From: Bacilli bacterium
GTDB lineage: Bacteria; Bacillota_I; Bacilli_A; RF39; UBA660
Reading direction: 5' to 3'
Length of the DNA: 8,493 nt
Assembly (NCBI GenBank): GCA_028699175.1
Contig: JAQVVC010000034.1
Span: 1 to 8,493, forward strand
Shown here piece after piece: positions 6,868 to 8,493 of this stretch. Made by a program: the position numbers and the translations under genes. The notes below the pieces were generated by a model, which was not told the DNA's origin, did no database searches, and worked only from the letters and a program-made list of their open reading frames with translations. Positions within the stretch are counted from its first letter, which is position 1. The number at the start of each line of letters is the position of its first letter.

Positions 6868-7324
6868 ATTTTTTAATACCTTTGGTTTTAATTTCAATAT
6901 AAGGTAAAATTTGTTTTACTATTATATAATTTATATAATAATCTTTAACTTTCAGATAAGTATCTTTTGGCACTTTCAATCTTAATTTATTTGCATATAC
7001 TATATTTTTCTTTAAATGTTTATCGATTTCCTTTTTTATTAATTTAGCTTGTCCTTCTGGAATGCTAGAATATAAATCAATTAACCTTTGATGAAAATAT
7101 TCTTGTATTTGATTGGAATTCATGTTTTTAAATTTATCAGGAAGTTTATTTTCATACATTTCACTTAATAACTCACTTTCAGCTTTTTTAATAGCTTTAG
7201 AATCTTTTTCATCAGCTAAACTCCAATAGAAATCTGATAGTTCTAAATACTTTTCACAAAATTTTTTTAAATTAATATATTCGGGTTGTTCTAAATAATC
7301 AATTATTTTTTTAGTTATATCCAT
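6866..7324 (-). CDS. Hypothetical soluble helical protein between the VirB6-like and PrgI-like genes
   Basis: I do not recognise this 152-residue protein. It is rich in Lys, Glu, Leu and Ile, has no signal peptide and no clear membrane helix, and looks almost entirely alpha-helical and cytoplasmic. Visible segments are an N-terminal helix pair with FCEKYLELSDFYWSLADE (22-39), a middle stretch NQIQEYFHQRLIDLYSSIPEGQAKLIKKEID (71-101), and a more hydrophobic tail DYYINYIIVKQILPYIEI (128-145) that could be a binding surface. The ATG at 7324 follows the previous stop after two bases, with AAGGA about nine bases ahead. Its place between channel protein genes, in a tightly packed operon, suggests an accessory or chaperone-like part of the transfer machine, perhaps binding the VirB6-like tail or PrgI. 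That is inference from position only. Confidence 0.75.
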   Translation of the reverse strand: MDITKKIIDYLEQPEYINLKKFCEKYLELSDFYWSLADEKDSKAIKKAESELLSEMYENKLPDKFKNMNSNQIQEYFHQRLIDLYSSIPEGQAKLIKKEIDKHLKKNIVYANKLRLKVPKDTYLKVKDYYINYIIVKQILPYIEIKTKGIKK

Positions 7325-7326
7325 AA

Positions 7327-8493
7327 TTATTTATCCTTTTTATTTTGTTGTTCTTTTTGAATCTTTTGAATAGTATTTTCATCTTTTAATCGATTCTCAA
7401 CATTAGATATTCGATCAAGAAGTTCTAGTCTATGATCAAGGCTACCTACTTCATTAGCTAAATCTTCATAAGCTTTTTCAAATGCTGCAATTGTAAATTC
7501 TTTTTCTGAACCTGTTGAATCAGTATACTTCCCTAAAATAGATTTACCTTTTTCACTACCTAAAATATTAATAGTTTCTTGAAGTGATTTTGATACATCT
7601 TTTCCATATTCTAAAGTAACATTTTTCTTTTTAGCCATATTAGCAACTTTACGATTATTAATTGAAGATTTATAATGACTATCAATTACATCAGCAATTA
7701 ATTTTTCATGAGAAGCGTAATTAGTTTCAAATGTTTTTTTGTTTTCATAGTAGTCATACGTTACTTCTGATTCAATTCTAGCGGCTTCAGCTGCAGTTAT
7801 TTTTCCCTTATTTTGAGCCATATGAGCTTGTTTTTTAGCTTCGCTTACTTTCTTTATAATGTCATTTGCTTTTGAACGATATACGATATCTGGAATAACA
7901 TTATCTTTATAATAATCAGATCTACTTTTTTCTCGTCTATCTTTTATAGCTTTAATATCATTATCTTGGCCATTTATAGCGTCATCTAACCTAGAAAAAT
8001 CACCTAAAATTTCACTAGTTGCAGCAAGTTTTTCATTAGTAATTCCCCCAGTTAGCCAATTTTGAGTTCTTTGCCCAAAATCATTTATATCATCTATAGC
8101 TAATGGTACTCTTCCTAGAATAGAAGCTCCTGGCGCAGGTTTGCCATGACGATCTGACCACCCTTTAGGGCTACGTTCAACAGCAGCTTGTCTTCTAGCT
8201 TCTCTAGCAGTTATTGCTGCATCTGTTTCTGCTCTTGCTCGATTTATATTTCCTCCTAATTGTCCCCAAGAAGTCATACCTTCACTATTTCTTAAGCCCC
8301 GATATCCACCACCAAGTAAACCTCCTACCGCACCTGATACCTTACCAAAACCTTTGCCATTAAATCCCCCTGATAATGCTGAAGCCCCAGCACCACCTAA
8401 CATTGCTGCTCCACGTTGAGCAAAAGTATTATCTTCCAATCTTTTCTTGATACTTATTCCCTTACCAAAATCTTTAATATTAAATAAATTTTT
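7327..8493 (-). CDS. Cytoplasmic C-terminal tail of a probable VirB6/TrbL-like channel protein (5' end outside window)
   Basis: The frame has no stop up to the right edge, so 388 residues of a longer protein are visible. A TTG at 8439 could be taken as a start but has no ribosome binding site and lies inside the open frame. Counted from the edge, residues 28-66 are Gly/Ala-rich (AAMLGGAGASALSGG, AVGGLLGGGYRG). A basic Arg/Ala stretch follows (about 83-110), then a long charged helical region ending in a likely coiled coil (about 345-388, EQQNKKDK at the end). No membrane helix is visible. VirB6/TrbL-like proteins of Gram-positive conjugation systems have several N-terminal membrane helices and then such a low-complexity Gly-rich segment and charged tail, and their genes stand upstream of prgI and virB4. 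The identification rests on this position and composition; a different tail protein is possible. Confidence 0.6.
   Translation of the reverse strand, partial: KNLFNIKDFGKGISIKKRLEDNTFAQRGAAMLGGAGASALSGGFNGKGFGKVSGAVGGLLGGGYRGLRNSEGMTSWGQLGGNINRARAETDAAITAREARRQAAVERSPKGWSDRHGKPAPGASILGRVPLAIDDINDFGQRTQNWLTGGITNEKLAATSEILGDFSRLDDAINGQDNDIKAIKDRREKSRSDYYKDNVIPDIVYRSKANDIIKKVSEAKKQAHMAQNKGKITAAEAARIESEVTYDYYENKKTFETNYASHEKLIADVIDSHYKSSINNRKVANMAKKKNVTLEYGKDVSKSLQETINILGSEKGKSILGKYTDSTGSEKEFTIAAFEKAYEDLANEVGSLDHRLELLDRISNVENRLKDENTIQKIQKEQQNKKDK

Noticed and set aside
1..8493. Genetic code with TGA as Trp (Mycoplasma-type)
   Set aside because: Conserved Trp positions use TGG and all genes are intact without reading through TGA.
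1..8493. Promoters, rho-independent terminators, CRISPR arrays, tRNA genes, insertion sequences, riboswitches
   Set aside because: Spaces between genes are at most 33 bases and hold ribosome binding sites; I saw no hairpin followed by a T run, repeat array, terminal inverted repeats or RNA gene pattern.

Overview
The window is an AT-rich (roughly 30% GC by eye), gene-dense stretch in which all eight genes lie on the minus strand and follow each other with gaps of 2 to 33 bases or short overlaps. It reads as the inside of one operon, transcribed from the right edge towards the left edge, with both end genes cut by the window. Strong AAGGAGG-type ribosome binding sites, low GC, a Gram-positive style Sec signal peptide and no outer-membrane secretion components point to a low-GC Gram-positive bacterium (Bacillota, possibly an uncultured Mollicutes-related or Erysipelotrichia-like gut lineage). 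TGG encodes Trp and the reading frames are intact under the standard bacterial code. The taxon is an inference.

The operon is a type IV secretion (conjugation) module of the kind carried by integrative and conjugative elements or conjugative plasmids of Gram-positive bacteria. From upstream (right) to downstream (left) it holds: the cytoplasmic tail of a probable VirB6/TrbL-like channel protein (8493-7327, start outside the window); a 152-residue unknown soluble protein (7324-6866); a PrgI/TcpE-like two-helix membrane protein (6853-6530); a VirB4-type ATPase encoded by two overlapping genes, an N-terminal domain protein (6552-5989) and an ATPase protein with Walker A and B motifs (5996-4206); a secreted two-enzyme peptidoglycan hydrolase, M23 endopeptidase plus GH24-type lysozyme (4191-2098); two consecutive membrane-anchored small proteins that look VirB8/TcpC-like (2085-1564 and 1571-1083); and a membrane-anchored protein whose outer part is an SGNH/GDSL hydrolase domain (1049 to beyond the left edge).

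Taken together, the VirB4 ATPase would power the channel built from the VirB6-, PrgI- and VirB8-like membrane proteins, while the M23/GH24 enzyme opens the cell wall. The most unusual element is the SGNH hydrolase directly downstream. It has the nucleophile motif GDS and the GxND motif, and adds a third possible wall-modifying activity. I suggest, as a hypothesis, that it removes acetyl or other acyl groups that would block the lysozyme. The splitting of VirB4, and possibly of TcpC, into coupled overlapping genes is the second notable theme. I see no relaxase, coupling protein, integrase, origin of transfer, promoter or terminator in the window.
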